Of a stretch of DNA of 64,000 nt, positions 26,127-34,382 are shown piece by piece. Origin of the DNA: Fontibacterium sp040404065 (GTDB taxonomy: Bacteria; Pseudomonadota; Alphaproteobacteria; Pelagibacterales; Pelagibacteraceae); assembly GCA_040404065.1 (NCBI GenBank), contig JBBAJM010000001.1. The stretch is one strand, 5' to 3'. How positions within the stretch are numbered: the first letter of the stretch is position 1; every line of letters begins with the position of its first letter. The position numbers and the translations under genes are program-made. Under the pieces are notes generated by a model. The model worked only from the letters and a program-made list of their open reading frames with translations, had not been told where the DNA came from and made no database searches.

Positions 26127-27149
26127 ATGTTGTTAAAATCACAAGAATTAAGTCTTAAAAAAAAAGATTTTTTTAAAGGAAAAATAATTCTTTTATATGG
26201 AGAAAATCAAGATTTAATTAAAGATTTAAATCAACAAATCATTAATATTTTTTTAGATGAAAAGAGAGCAGCACGAAATATTTTTGAGGAAGATGTAATT
26301 AAAAGTCCAGAAAATATTACTAATTATTATCTCAATGGCTCCTTATTTGATGATAATAAGAATATTTTAGTCATCAAAAATTGCTCTGACAAAATACTAG
26401 ATATAATTAATAAAGTTAAAAATAATATAAGTGATAATCTTATTATTTTAAACTCTGAGTTACTGTTAAAAAATTCTAAATTAAGACAGTTCGGAGAATA
26501 CGATAAATTAGCAATTTGCATTCCTTGTTATCAAGAAAATAAATTTGATATAAAAAAATTTCTTATCCAGCAAATACAAATAAATAAAATTCAATTATCA
26601 GATTCTCAAATTGAAATAATTATTAATTCAGCTTCTTTAAAAAGATCAAAAATTAAAGAAGTCGTAGAAAAATTAAATTTATATAAAAGTTCTAAAAAAA
26701 TTACTGACCAAGTAATTGAGGAAATTTGTACTGACCCGGACTTGCAAAAAAATGATGAAATTATTGATATTTTGCTATCAAAAAAAGAAAGTTATATTAA
26801 TGAATTTATATCTAACATGTCTAATTATGATAAAAATTTTATAGAAATAATTATTATTCTTAGATCGTTTATAATTAAAATTTTAGAAATACAAAAAAAT
26901 AACAAAAATCTCTCAATAGATGAAAAAATTGAGCAATACAAACCGCCTATTTTTTGGAAAGACAAAGACAGAATAAAAAATATTTTAAAGCTTTGGAAGA
27001 TTAATGATCTTGAGAAATTTTTAAGTAATTTGAATAAAATCGAAACAGACTTTAAAAAAATTGATTTAAACCAAGATACTCAATTTTATTACTTTTTATC
27101 TCAAAATTTATCTAAAATGTCTTTTAAGAACACTAATAACTTTATTTAA
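26127..27149 (+). CDS. holA: DNA polymerase III delta subunit
   Basis: 340 residues, the usual HolA size. The delta subunit opens the sliding clamp within the clamp loader. The recognisable start is GKIILLYGENQDLIKDL, followed by VIKSPENITNYYLNGSLFDDNKNILVI-type sequence of the delta N-terminal domain. It is very lysine- and isoleucine-rich. The order leuS-lptE-holA-parB supports the call. Its 3' end overlaps the convergent parB gene by 42 bp. Confidence 0.88.
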   Translation: MLLKSQELSLKKKDFFKGKIILLYGENQDLIKDLNQQIINIFLDEKRAARNIFEEDVIKSPENITNYYLNGSLFDDNKNILVIKNCSDKILDIINKVKNNISDNLIILNSELLLKNSKLRQFGEYDKLAICIPCYQENKFDIKKFLIQQIQINKIQLSDSQIEIIINSASLKRSKIKEVVEKLNLYKSSKKITDQVIEEICTDPDLQKNDEIIDILLSKKESYINEFISNMSNYDKNFIEIIIILRSFIIKILEIQKNNKNLSIDEKIEQYKPPIFWKDKDRIKNILKLWKINDLEKFLSNLNKIETDFKKIDLNQDTQFYYFLSQNLSKMSFKNTNNFI

Positions 27150-27974
27150 TTGATCTAAATTTTTGTAAGAAAATTTAATCTCTCCTGAGTTATTTTTTTT
27201 ATTTTTAATATCAACATTAATACCCATTAAAAGTTCTAATTCTCTCTCTAATGATTTTATATTTGTATCCTTATTATTTGCCTTAGCTCTCTTTAAGCCC
27301 CCAAAAGCTTGTTCTTTTTTGACGAAAAATTCAGCCTGCCTTACGGAAAGATTTTTATTAACTATGACTTTTGCAAGTTTAATATTATTAGGTACGTTAA
27401 CTAAACATCTTGCATGACCCGCTGTTAATAATCCATCAGAAATCATTTTTTGTATCTCTTCAGGTAAATTGGCAAGTCTTAACGTGTTAGCTATATGACT
27501 TCTGCTCTTTCCAAGAATTTTTGACAATGTCTCTTGGGAATAGCCGTACTGTTTTACTAAATTGTCATAACCCAAAGCTTCTTCTATGCCATTCAAATCT
27601 GTCCTTTGAATATTTTCTAATATTGCAAATTCCAAAGATTTTTTATCATCAACATCCAAAACAATAACCGGCACTTCATGAACTTTTGCAAGTTGAGCGG
27701 CTCTCCATCTTCTTTCTCCTGCAATTATTTCATACTTATCTACTGATTTTTTTCTGACTAATATTGGCTGAATAATTCCCTGCTCTTTAATTGATTCTGA
27801 TAACTCATTTAGCAAATCTTGATTAAAATTTTTTCTTGGTTGAGATGCATTTGGATATATAAAATGTATAGGTACTTTTTCTGAAGAATTATTGTTCTGA
27901 ATATTTTCAGGAGTCACATCACCCATTAGAGCTGACAAACCTTTTCCTAAACCTTTAAATTTATTTCCAATCAT
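27108..27974 (-). CDS. parB: Chromosome partitioning protein ParB
   Basis: 288 residues. The N-terminus starts KFKGLGKGLSALMGDV, typical of chromosomal ParB. The CTPase/ParB box GERRWRAAQLA is near residue 85, the DNA-binding helix-turn-helix is YSQETLSKILGKSRSHIANTLRL, and a dimerisation tail follows. ParB loads on parS and spreads as a CTP-dependent clamp. A perfect parS site is inside rsmG at 29361-29376. It follows parA by 1 bp. Confidence 0.97.
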   Translation of the reverse strand: MIGNKFKGLGKGLSALMGDVTPENIQNNNSSEKVPIHFIYPNASQPRKNFNQDLLNELSESIKEQGIIQPILVRKKSVDKYEIIAGERRWRAAQLAKVHEVPVIVLDVDDKKSLEFAILENIQRTDLNGIEEALGYDNLVKQYGYSQETLSKILGKSRSHIANTLRLANLPEEIQKMISDGLLTAGHARCLVNVPNNIKLAKVIVNKNLSVRQAEFFVKKEQAFGGLKRAKANNKDTNIKSLERELELLMGINVDIKNKKNNSGEIKFSYKNLDQLNKVISVLKRHFR

Positions 27975-27975
27975 C

Positions 27976-28776
27976 TTAAGCTACTTTTTTCTCCTGTAAG
28001 TTTTCTCGACTTAAAAACTCCTCTACAAAATTATTATACGCTAAAGAACCAGCACAATATTTATCATACAAAATAACTGGCATTCCAAAAGATGGAGCCT
28101 CTGAAATCCTTACATTACGGGGAATATTTGTATTATAAACTTTATTTCCAAAGAAATTTCTTCCCTCTTTTTCAACGTCAGCGCAAAGTCTGTTTCGTTT
28201 ATCATACATAGTCAAAACTATGCCTTGTATTTCTAAATTTGGATTTAAATTAATTTTAATACGATCAATAGTTTTGACTAATTGACTTAACCCCTCCAAG
28301 GCAAAAAATTCTGTTTGCAGAGGAACAACTAATGAATGAGAAACAACTAATGACATAATTGTAAGCAGACTAAGAGATGGAGGACAATCAATTATGATAT
28401 AAGAAAATTTTTCTTTTTCTAAATTATTTATTGGGTCTTCAATAATATTTTTTAATAAAAAAGCTTTTTGAGAATTATTTGCAACTTCAGTTTCAAGACC
28501 TGAGAGATCAGCATTGGCTGAAATGATGCTTAAATTTTCTATTTTAGTTTTCTTTATACACTCAAGAAAAGAATCTTTTTTTATAAGTAAGTCATAGATT
28601 GATTTATCCCTTTCACTTTGACTAATACCGACACCAGTTGAAGCATTACCTTGAGGGTCCAGATCAATAAGTAAAACTTTATAATTTTTTAAAGCAAGAC
28701 CTGCAGCCAGATTTATTGCTGTCGTAGTTTTACCAACTCCCCCTTTTTGATTTATAACAGAAATTATCCTAGGCAT
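27976..28776 (-). CDS. parA: Chromosome partitioning ATPase ParA
   Basis: 266-residue Walker-type ATPase. It starts with the deviant Walker A motif INQKGGVGKTTTAINLA, followed by LLIDLDPQGNAST and IIDCPPSL (Walker B region). Short length and no N-terminal HTH mark it as chromosomal ParA/Soj. With ParB and parS it moves new origins towards the cell poles. It is downstream of rsmG by 8 bp in the block mnmE-mnmG-rsmG-parA-parB. Confidence 0.97.
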   Translation of the reverse strand: MPRIISVINQKGGVGKTTTAINLAAGLALKNYKVLLIDLDPQGNASTGVGISQSERDKSIYDLLIKKDSFLECIKKTKIENLSIISANADLSGLETEVANNSQKAFLLKNIIEDPINNLEKEKFSYIIIDCPPSLSLLTIMSLVVSHSLVVPLQTEFFALEGLSQLVKTIDRIKINLNPNLEIQGIVLTMYDKRNRLCADVEKEGRNFFGNKVYNTNIPRNVRISEAPSFGMPVILYDKYCAGSLAYNNFVEEFLSRENLQEKKVA

Positions 28777-28784
28777 TTACAACC

Positions 28785-29414
28785 TTAAGTTGTATATAGT
28801 TTAACATCTGTAATTTTAAGAATATAAGATTCATCAGAGGTAATACTTTTAAATTTTTCTATATTGAAAGTATATTTTTTTTTAGCCTCATCTATTTCTT
28901 GTTGATAAGTTTTTCCCTTTAAAAGGACTATTTCTTCAATTTTACTTATATTTTTAAATAATAGATCTAAGGTAGATAGAGTAGATTTGAATGCTCTAGA
29001 AACAACAGAGCTTTGATTGTTGAAATTATAATCTTCTAATTTTTTGCTATATATTTTTATTTTCAAATTTAACAAATTTGAAATATTTAACAAAAAATTA
29101 GATTTTTTATTACTTTTCTCTATTAATATTACTTTTCCATCTATTTTTTCATCTTCCATTAATAGCTTTATTATTAATCCTGGAAATCCAGCTCCTGAAC
29201 CTAAATCGACAATATCTAATTTTTTATTAATTATATTGTATATTTGAGCAGAATCTAAAAAATGTCTAGAATATATGCTATTTTCTGTAGTTTTTCCTAT
29301 TAAATTTAACTTTTTATTAGATAATATTAAAAAATCCTTATATATTTTTAGTTTATCTATTGTTTCACGTGAAACATTGAATTTTTTAATAAAAAATTCA
29401 ACATTATCATCCAT
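28785..29414 (-). CDS. rsmG: 16S rRNA (guanine527-N7)-methyltransferase
   Basis: 209 residues (GidB family). The SAM-binding glycine motif is IVDLGSGAGFPGLIIKLL near residue 70, followed by LIEKSNKKSNFL. The N-terminal NVSRETIDKL is the segment whose codons contain the parS palindrome, so the gene serves both as an enzyme and as a centromere. It ends 8 bp before parA and starts 4 bp after mnmG. Confidence 0.95.
   Translation of the reverse strand: MDDNVEFFIKKFNVSRETIDKLKIYKDFLILSNKKLNLIGKTTENSIYSRHFLDSAQIYNIINKKLDIVDLGSGAGFPGLIIKLLMEDEKIDGKVILIEKSNKKSNFLLNISNLLNLKIKIYSKKLEDYNFNNQSSVVSRAFKSTLSTLDLLFKNISKIEEIVLLKGKTYQQEIDEAKKKYTFNIEKFKSITSDESYILKITDVKLYTT
29361..29376. promoter_or_regulatory. 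parS centromere site, perfect 16-bp palindrome
   Basis: TGTTTCACGTGAAACA is the exact consensus parS sequence for chromosomal ParB. It lies within rsmG codons for NVSRETI, a location seen in many bacteria, and about 600 bp upstream of parA. It is the only perfect copy I noticed in this window. Confidence 0.95.
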
Positions 29415-29418
29415 ATAT

Positions 29419-31287
29419 CTATGATGCTTTTCTAAGAGTGTTTTTACAATAAATCATAAGAATATTAACAGCTGCAGGAGTAACACCATCTATTCTAAGT
29501 GCCTGACCAAATGTTAACGGACTAATATCTTTTAATTTTCTTTTTATTTCATTAGAAAGACCAGAAATTGAATCATAATCTATATTTTTAGGAATTATAA
29601 GATTTTCATCCTTTTCGAAAATGCTAATGTCTCTTTTTTGCTGATCTATATAACCACTATAATGAGATTCTGTTTTTATTAAATCTTCAATTTCGTCATC
29701 ATATTTAGGTATATCAGAAAAGATACTTCTAATTTTTTCTAAGGTCACATCCTTGAACTTCAAAATTTGTAAAAGCGATTTTTTTCTTCCGTCTTGAGAA
29801 ATCTTAATTCCGTTTTTCTTTAAAACCGTTGGAGAAACAACTTTACCAGATAGAATAGCTTTAAAATCATTTAAGTTATTGATTTTATTGACAAATTTTG
29901 ATTTTCGATCTGCAGCTATAAAATTATTTTTAATAGCTAGTGGAGTTAACCTTAGATCAGCATTATCAGATCGTAGAGTTAATCTATATTCTGCTCGAGA
30001 TGTAAACATTCTGTATGGCTCGCTAACACCTTTGGTTATCAAATCATCAATCATAACTCCAATATAAGACTGAGATCTTTCAAATTTTATTGGTTCTAAA
30101 TTTTTAACTGACTGAGCTGCATTGAGACCGGCAACGATTCCTTGAGCAGCAGCTTCTTCATAACCTGTGGTTCCATTTATTTGTCCTGCAAGATATAAAT
30201 CTTCAATTTTTTTTGTCTTAAGAGTGAAATCTAGCTCAGTAGGAAACACATAATCATACTCAATTGCGTAACCTGGCCTAATCATTCTAACATTCTCTAA
30301 ACCATTGATTTTAAATAATATTTCTTGTTGTATTTCCTTCGGAAGTGATGTTGAGATCCCATTCGGGTAAACTATATTTGTACTAAGACTTTCCGGTTCT
30401 AAAAAAATTTGATGTCTTTGCTTATCTTTAAATTTTACAATTTTATCTTCTATAGAAGGGCAATATCTTGGTCCGACACTGATTATTGATCCTGAGTACA
30501 TTGCACTTTTTTTTAAGTTCTTTTCAATAATGCGATGAACTTCTTCATTAGTATAAGTGATCCCACAAGAAATTTGTTTGGCATTTATTTTTTTAGTTAA
30601 ATAAGAGAAAAAATAAGGTTTACTATCCGCTCCCTGCATTTCTAAATTTTCATAATTAATAGTTGTTCCATCGAGTCTTGGTGGAGTTCCTGTTTTTAAT
30701 CTACCAATTCTGAAATTTAACTTTTTTAACTGCTCACTTAAGCCTAAAGTTGGCTTCTCATTTATACGACCTGCTGAAATTTTTTCATCACCAATATGGA
30801 TAAGTCCATTTAAAAAAGTTCCAGTTGTTAAAATATATTTCTTAGCAGAAAATGAATTTCCAGACTGTGTCGCGACTGAAATAATGTTATTTTTATTAAA
30901 TTCAAACTTTACAATTGGATCATAAAAAAGACTTAAATTACAATAGTTTAAAAGCATTTTTTGCATATATTTTTTATAGAGTTCTCTATCAGACTGCGTT
31001 CTGGGCCCTCTAACGGCATGACCTCTGCTGCTATTTAATAATCTGAATTGAATTCCAGATTGGTCTGCAACAACTCCCATGATGCCATCTAATGCATCTA
31101 TTTCTCTAACTAAGTGACCTTTTCCTAAGCCTCCGATTGCAGGATTGCATGACATTTCACCAACTGTAGAAAGGGAATTTGTAATAAGGGCAGTATGAAC
31201 TCCTGAACGCGCAGCAGCAGCAGCAGCTTCACAACCAGCGTGTCCTGCACCAATGACTATTACATCAAATTTTTTTTCTGAATTCAT
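29419..31287 (-). CDS. mnmG: tRNA U34 carboxymethylaminomethyl synthase subunit MnmG
   Basis: 622 residues (GidA). The FAD-binding Rossmann motif is VIVIGAGHAGCEAAAAAARSG at the N-terminus. The family motifs GIQFRLLNSSRGHAVRGPR, TGTFLNG and LKTGTPPRLD follow, as does GYEEAAAQGIVAGLNAA. With MnmE it modifies the wobble uridine of several tRNAs. It lies 4 bp before rsmG and 46 bp after mnmE. Confidence 0.98.
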   Translation of the reverse strand: MNSEKKFDVIVIGAGHAGCEAAAAAARSGVHTALITNSLSTVGEMSCNPAIGGLGKGHLVREIDALDGIMGVVADQSGIQFRLLNSSRGHAVRGPRTQSDRELYKKYMQKMLLNYCNLSLFYDPIVKFEFNKNNIISVATQSGNSFSAKKYILTTGTFLNGLIHIGDEKISAGRINEKPTLGLSEQLKKLNFRIGRLKTGTPPRLDGTTINYENLEMQGADSKPYFFSYLTKKINAKQISCGITYTNEEVHRIIEKNLKKSAMYSGSIISVGPRYCPSIEDKIVKFKDKQRHQIFLEPESLSTNIVYPNGISTSLPKEIQQEILFKINGLENVRMIRPGYAIEYDYVFPTELDFTLKTKKIEDLYLAGQINGTTGYEEAAAQGIVAGLNAAQSVKNLEPIKFERSQSYIGVMIDDLITKGVSEPYRMFTSRAEYRLTLRSDNADLRLTPLAIKNNFIAADRKSKFVNKINNLNDFKAILSGKVVSPTVLKKNGIKISQDGRKKSLLQILKFKDVTLEKIRSIFSDIPKYDDEIEDLIKTESHYSGYIDQQKRDISIFEKDENLIIPKNIDYDSISGLSNEIKRKLKDISPLTFGQALRIDGVTPAAVNILMIYCKNTLRKAS

Positions 31288-31333
31288 GGAGGGTTTATAT
31301 ATCTCATTAACCCAAAAGATAAGTTATTTTATG

Positions 31334-32659
31334 CTACTTTCCGATGCAAAAATCTTTGAAAATTCTGTCTAATAATTCTTCAACATTAACATAACCAAGG
31401 ATCTCACCTAGGCTTCTAGTCGCCAATCTAAGATCTTCAGCTGCCAAATCTATTTGATTAATAGATGTTTTTTTAAGAGATTTATTAATAAAAAACATAG
31501 CATTTTCAAGGCTTTTTATATGTCTTTGTCTTGAAACAATATTATCTTCATTAAGTACAAAATGCTGATCAATTTCTTTAGATATAATTTTAATAAGGTT
31601 AGAAATTCCGATATTTTTCTTTGCAGAAATTTTGATGGGTTTATATATTTTTTTTTTAAAAATATTTTTTGAAGATTTTATATCAATTTTGTTTAAAACT
31701 AAAATTGACTTTGAATCATACAACCTTAAAATTTTTTTATCTATTTTTTTTGTTTGATCAAAAATTATTAATTTTAAATCAGAATTTTCTAAGTTCTTTT
31801 TAGTTAAGGAAATACCTTTTTTCTCAATAACATTTTTTGATTTTCTTAAACCAGCGGTATCAAAAAATCTAACTAACTTTCCATTTAGCATAATGCTTGT
31901 CTCAATGATATCCCTTGTTGTTCCTGGGACACTAGAGACAATGGACACTTCTCGATTGGCTAAACAATTCATTAATGATGATTTTCCAGAATTAGTTGGA
32001 CCTATAATTGAAATCTTAAAACCTTCTCTAATTTTTTCTGAATTCTTGCTTTTATAGATAATATTTTTAATTTTATTGTTTAAATTCAATAACTTAGGTC
32101 TATTTATTAAAAAGACATTATCTCCGACTTCATCATCTGAAAAATCTATAACAGCTTCATAATCTGAAAGAATTTTTATAATTTCATTTCTTAGATCATC
32201 ATAAATTTTGGTTGTATCGTCATTCATAATCCTTAAGGCTTGTTTTCTCTGAAGTTCGGTTTCTGAGTTTATTAGATCAATCAAACTCTCTGCTTGGAGC
32301 AAGTTAATTTTTTTATTGAGAAGGGCAGTCTTAGTAAATTCTCCTGGCTTTGCTAATCTACAATTCTTAAATCCAGATAAAGTTTTTAAAAAATATTTAA
32401 TTACTGCATTACTGCCATGCACATGAAATTCAACGACATCATCCCCTGTATAGCTATTAGGTTTAGGAAAAAATATATATATTCCATTGTCGATAATCTC
32501 CTTTTTTTGATCATAAAATGGACCGAAATTAGCTAACCTTGGCTTGATCTTTTTGATTTGAGTTATGCTCATAGCTATTTTAAGAGCATCCTTGCCAGAC
32601 ACCCTTATAACTGCCAAACCAGAAGTTCCTGGAGCTGTTGCTAGTGCAAATATTGACAT
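31334..32659 (-). CDS. mnmE: tRNA modification GTPase MnmE
   Basis: 441 residues (TrmE). The N-terminal formyl-folate-binding domain contains FPKPNSYTGDDVVEFHVHG. A G domain is inserted in the helical domain: the P-loop GPTNSGKSS is near residue 225 and DTAGLR is the G3 motif. The C-terminus is FCIGK, the conserved FCxGK ending with the catalytic cysteine. It partners MnmG. It is divergent from ogt with only 31 bp between starts. Confidence 0.97.
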   Translation of the reverse strand: MSIFALATAPGTSGLAVIRVSGKDALKIAMSITQIKKIKPRLANFGPFYDQKKEIIDNGIYIFFPKPNSYTGDDVVEFHVHGSNAVIKYFLKTLSGFKNCRLAKPGEFTKTALLNKKINLLQAESLIDLINSETELQRKQALRIMNDDTTKIYDDLRNEIIKILSDYEAVIDFSDDEVGDNVFLINRPKLLNLNNKIKNIIYKSKNSEKIREGFKISIIGPTNSGKSSLMNCLANREVSIVSSVPGTTRDIIETSIMLNGKLVRFFDTAGLRKSKNVIEKKGISLTKKNLENSDLKLIIFDQTKKIDKKILRLYDSKSILVLNKIDIKSSKNIFKKKIYKPIKISAKKNIGISNLIKIISKEIDQHFVLNEDNIVSRQRHIKSLENAMFFINKSLKKTSINQIDLAAEDLRLATRSLGEILGYVNVEELLDRIFKDFCIGK

Positions 32660-32690
32660 AAAAAAATGATATGATTTACTTTTAATACAA

Positions 32691-33146
32691 ATGTCAACTT
32701 TGCAGTTATCCTTTAAAACTAAATTTGGTTTTGTCTCGATTATAGAAAGAAAAGGTTATGTCGCTGATATTAATTTTAGCAAAAATGTTAAACAAAAAAT
32801 AGACCCAAATAAATCTGCAATTAAGAACCAAATTAAAAAGTTCTTTGAAGGAAGGAAAAAAAAATTTAATTTTAAATGCAAAATTAATGGATCAACAATG
32901 CAACTGAAAGTATGGAAGGAAATAAAAAAAATCCCTTACGGAATGACGACCACCTATAACAATATCGCAAAAAAACTAAATTTACACCCAAGACAAATTG
33001 GAAGAATCTGTGGTGAAAATAAATTGCTCCTTCATATACCCTGTCATAGAGTTATAAGGTCCGATGGGAGTTTAGGAGGCTACTCATCAAAAGGAGGTAT
33101 TTCTTTAAAGAAAAAAATATTAAAAATTGAAAAGTTAAATAAATAA
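32691..33146 (+). CDS. ogt: Methylated-DNA-[protein]-cysteine S-methyltransferase
   Basis: 151 residues. Suicide DNA-repair protein that removes methyl groups from O6-methylguanine. The active site is IPCHRVIRSDGSLGGYS near residue 115 (Cys in PCHRV). YGMTTTYNNIAKKL and GRICGENK form the DNA-binding part. There is no Ada-type N-terminal extension, so it is the short Ogt form. It overlaps the convergent UbiH-type gene by 12 bp. Confidence 0.93.
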   Translation: MSTLQLSFKTKFGFVSIIERKGYVADINFSKNVKQKIDPNKSAIKNQIKKFFEGRKKKFNFKCKINGSTMQLKVWKEIKKIPYGMTTTYNNIAKKLNLHPRQIGRICGENKLLLHIPCHRVIRSDGSLGGYSSKGGISLKKKILKIEKLNK

Positions 33147-34304
33147 ACCTTTGTCAGCTACCTTGGCTAAATTATTTTTGATAAAATAATTCTTATCAAT
33201 TATAGAAAGTGTATTTTTTCTCATAGAAGCATAGCCATCAATTTTAATATCAAATATTTTTCTTATTCCGTCTATTAAAGTTGTAAAAGCAAAATTATTT
33301 AATTTCACCTCATCTAAATATTTTTCTATAAAAATATTGTTACCAATCTCTAACCCCAAATCCTCAAAATCTTTAATAACCTTGACTAAAGAAAAAGCAT
33401 TTCTTAAAGTCATATTCCATCCTTGCCCAGCTATAGGATGTATTTTAGAAGCAATGTCACCAAACAATAGTGTTCTTTTAAATTGTTTTAATTCATTAAA
33501 AACATAATCTAAATTAAATACACTAATGTCAGAAACAGAGTTGATACGCTTAAATAATTCTTTAAAATTTTTATTAAAAAAATTTAATAAATAATTCTTA
33601 TTTGAAACATATTTCTTATTAAACGAGTCTTTTTTAATAGACCAAATAACAAAAGTTTTTTCGCTAGAAATAGGCAAAAAAGCCAAAGGTCCATCTTTTA
33701 AAAAAAACTGCCTAGCAGAATTATTTATAATTTTTTTATGACTTATACTAAAGACATAAGCATCTTCGTTATAAGATTTGTCTATAATTGTTTTTAAATT
33801 AATTTTTGGCAAAAGTTCAAGATTATTTCTGGAAGTTAAAATAACAAGACTATAATTTTTTTTAGAAAAATCTTCAAAAGTTATTGTTTTAAAAATATTA
33901 TTATCGTTAATAGAAGAAATTTTTTTTTTTATAAAATTGATATTATTTAGATTTCTCAAATTTTTATTAAGGTCTGAAAGCAAAGTTGTGCTGTCAATTA
34001 TATAAGCCAAAACTTTCTCTTTATTAGAAGATGAGAATTTTAAATCTTTTTCTAAATTAATTTCTGAATAAGAGTCGTATAAATAAATATTTTTAATTGG
34101 GTTTGATTTCTTCTTTATCTCCTTTAATCCAGAGTTATGTAATTGATCTAAGGAACTTTTGCTTAATGCCAGCTTAGTAGAAATTTTTTTTTTATAATTA
34201 TCATCTACAATATCTATCTGAAGCTTAAACTTTGATAATAAATAAGCGATAGTCGAACCTGTTAATCCAGAACCGATAATACAAATTTTTTGAGAGTTTA
34301 GCAT
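33135..34304 (-). CDS. UbiH/UbiF/COQ6-type FAD monooxygenase
   Basis: 389 residues. The N-terminal FAD-binding motif is ICIIGSGLTGSTIAYLLSKF and the second FAD motif reads LLFGDIASKIHPIAGQGWNMTLRNA, the UbiH signature near residue 280. It is probably a ring hydroxylase of ubiquinone synthesis. Which ring position it acts on cannot be told. The protein is more divergent and lysine/asparagine-rich than typical UbiH. The gap to ftsK (34305-34382) holds the divergent promoters. Confidence 0.85.
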   Translation of the reverse strand: MLNSQKICIIGSGLTGSTIAYLLSKFKLQIDIVDDNYKKKISTKLALSKSSLDQLHNSGLKEIKKKSNPIKNIYLYDSYSEINLEKDLKFSSSNKEKVLAYIIDSTTLLSDLNKNLRNLNNINFIKKKISSINDNNIFKTITFEDFSKKNYSLVILTSRNNLELLPKINLKTIIDKSYNEDAYVFSISHKKIINNSARQFFLKDGPLAFLPISSEKTFVIWSIKKDSFNKKYVSNKNYLLNFFNKNFKELFKRINSVSDISVFNLDYVFNELKQFKRTLLFGDIASKIHPIAGQGWNMTLRNAFSLVKVIKDFEDLGLEIGNNIFIEKYLDEVKLNNFAFTTLIDGIRKIFDIKIDGYASMRKNTLSIIDKNYFIKNNLAKVADKGLFI

Positions 34305-34382
34305 AGTAAGCTTTTGCTTTGGAATTCTATCAACTGAATATTAATGATACAAAGGTTTTAATTGTGATTCGCTAAGTAAAAT

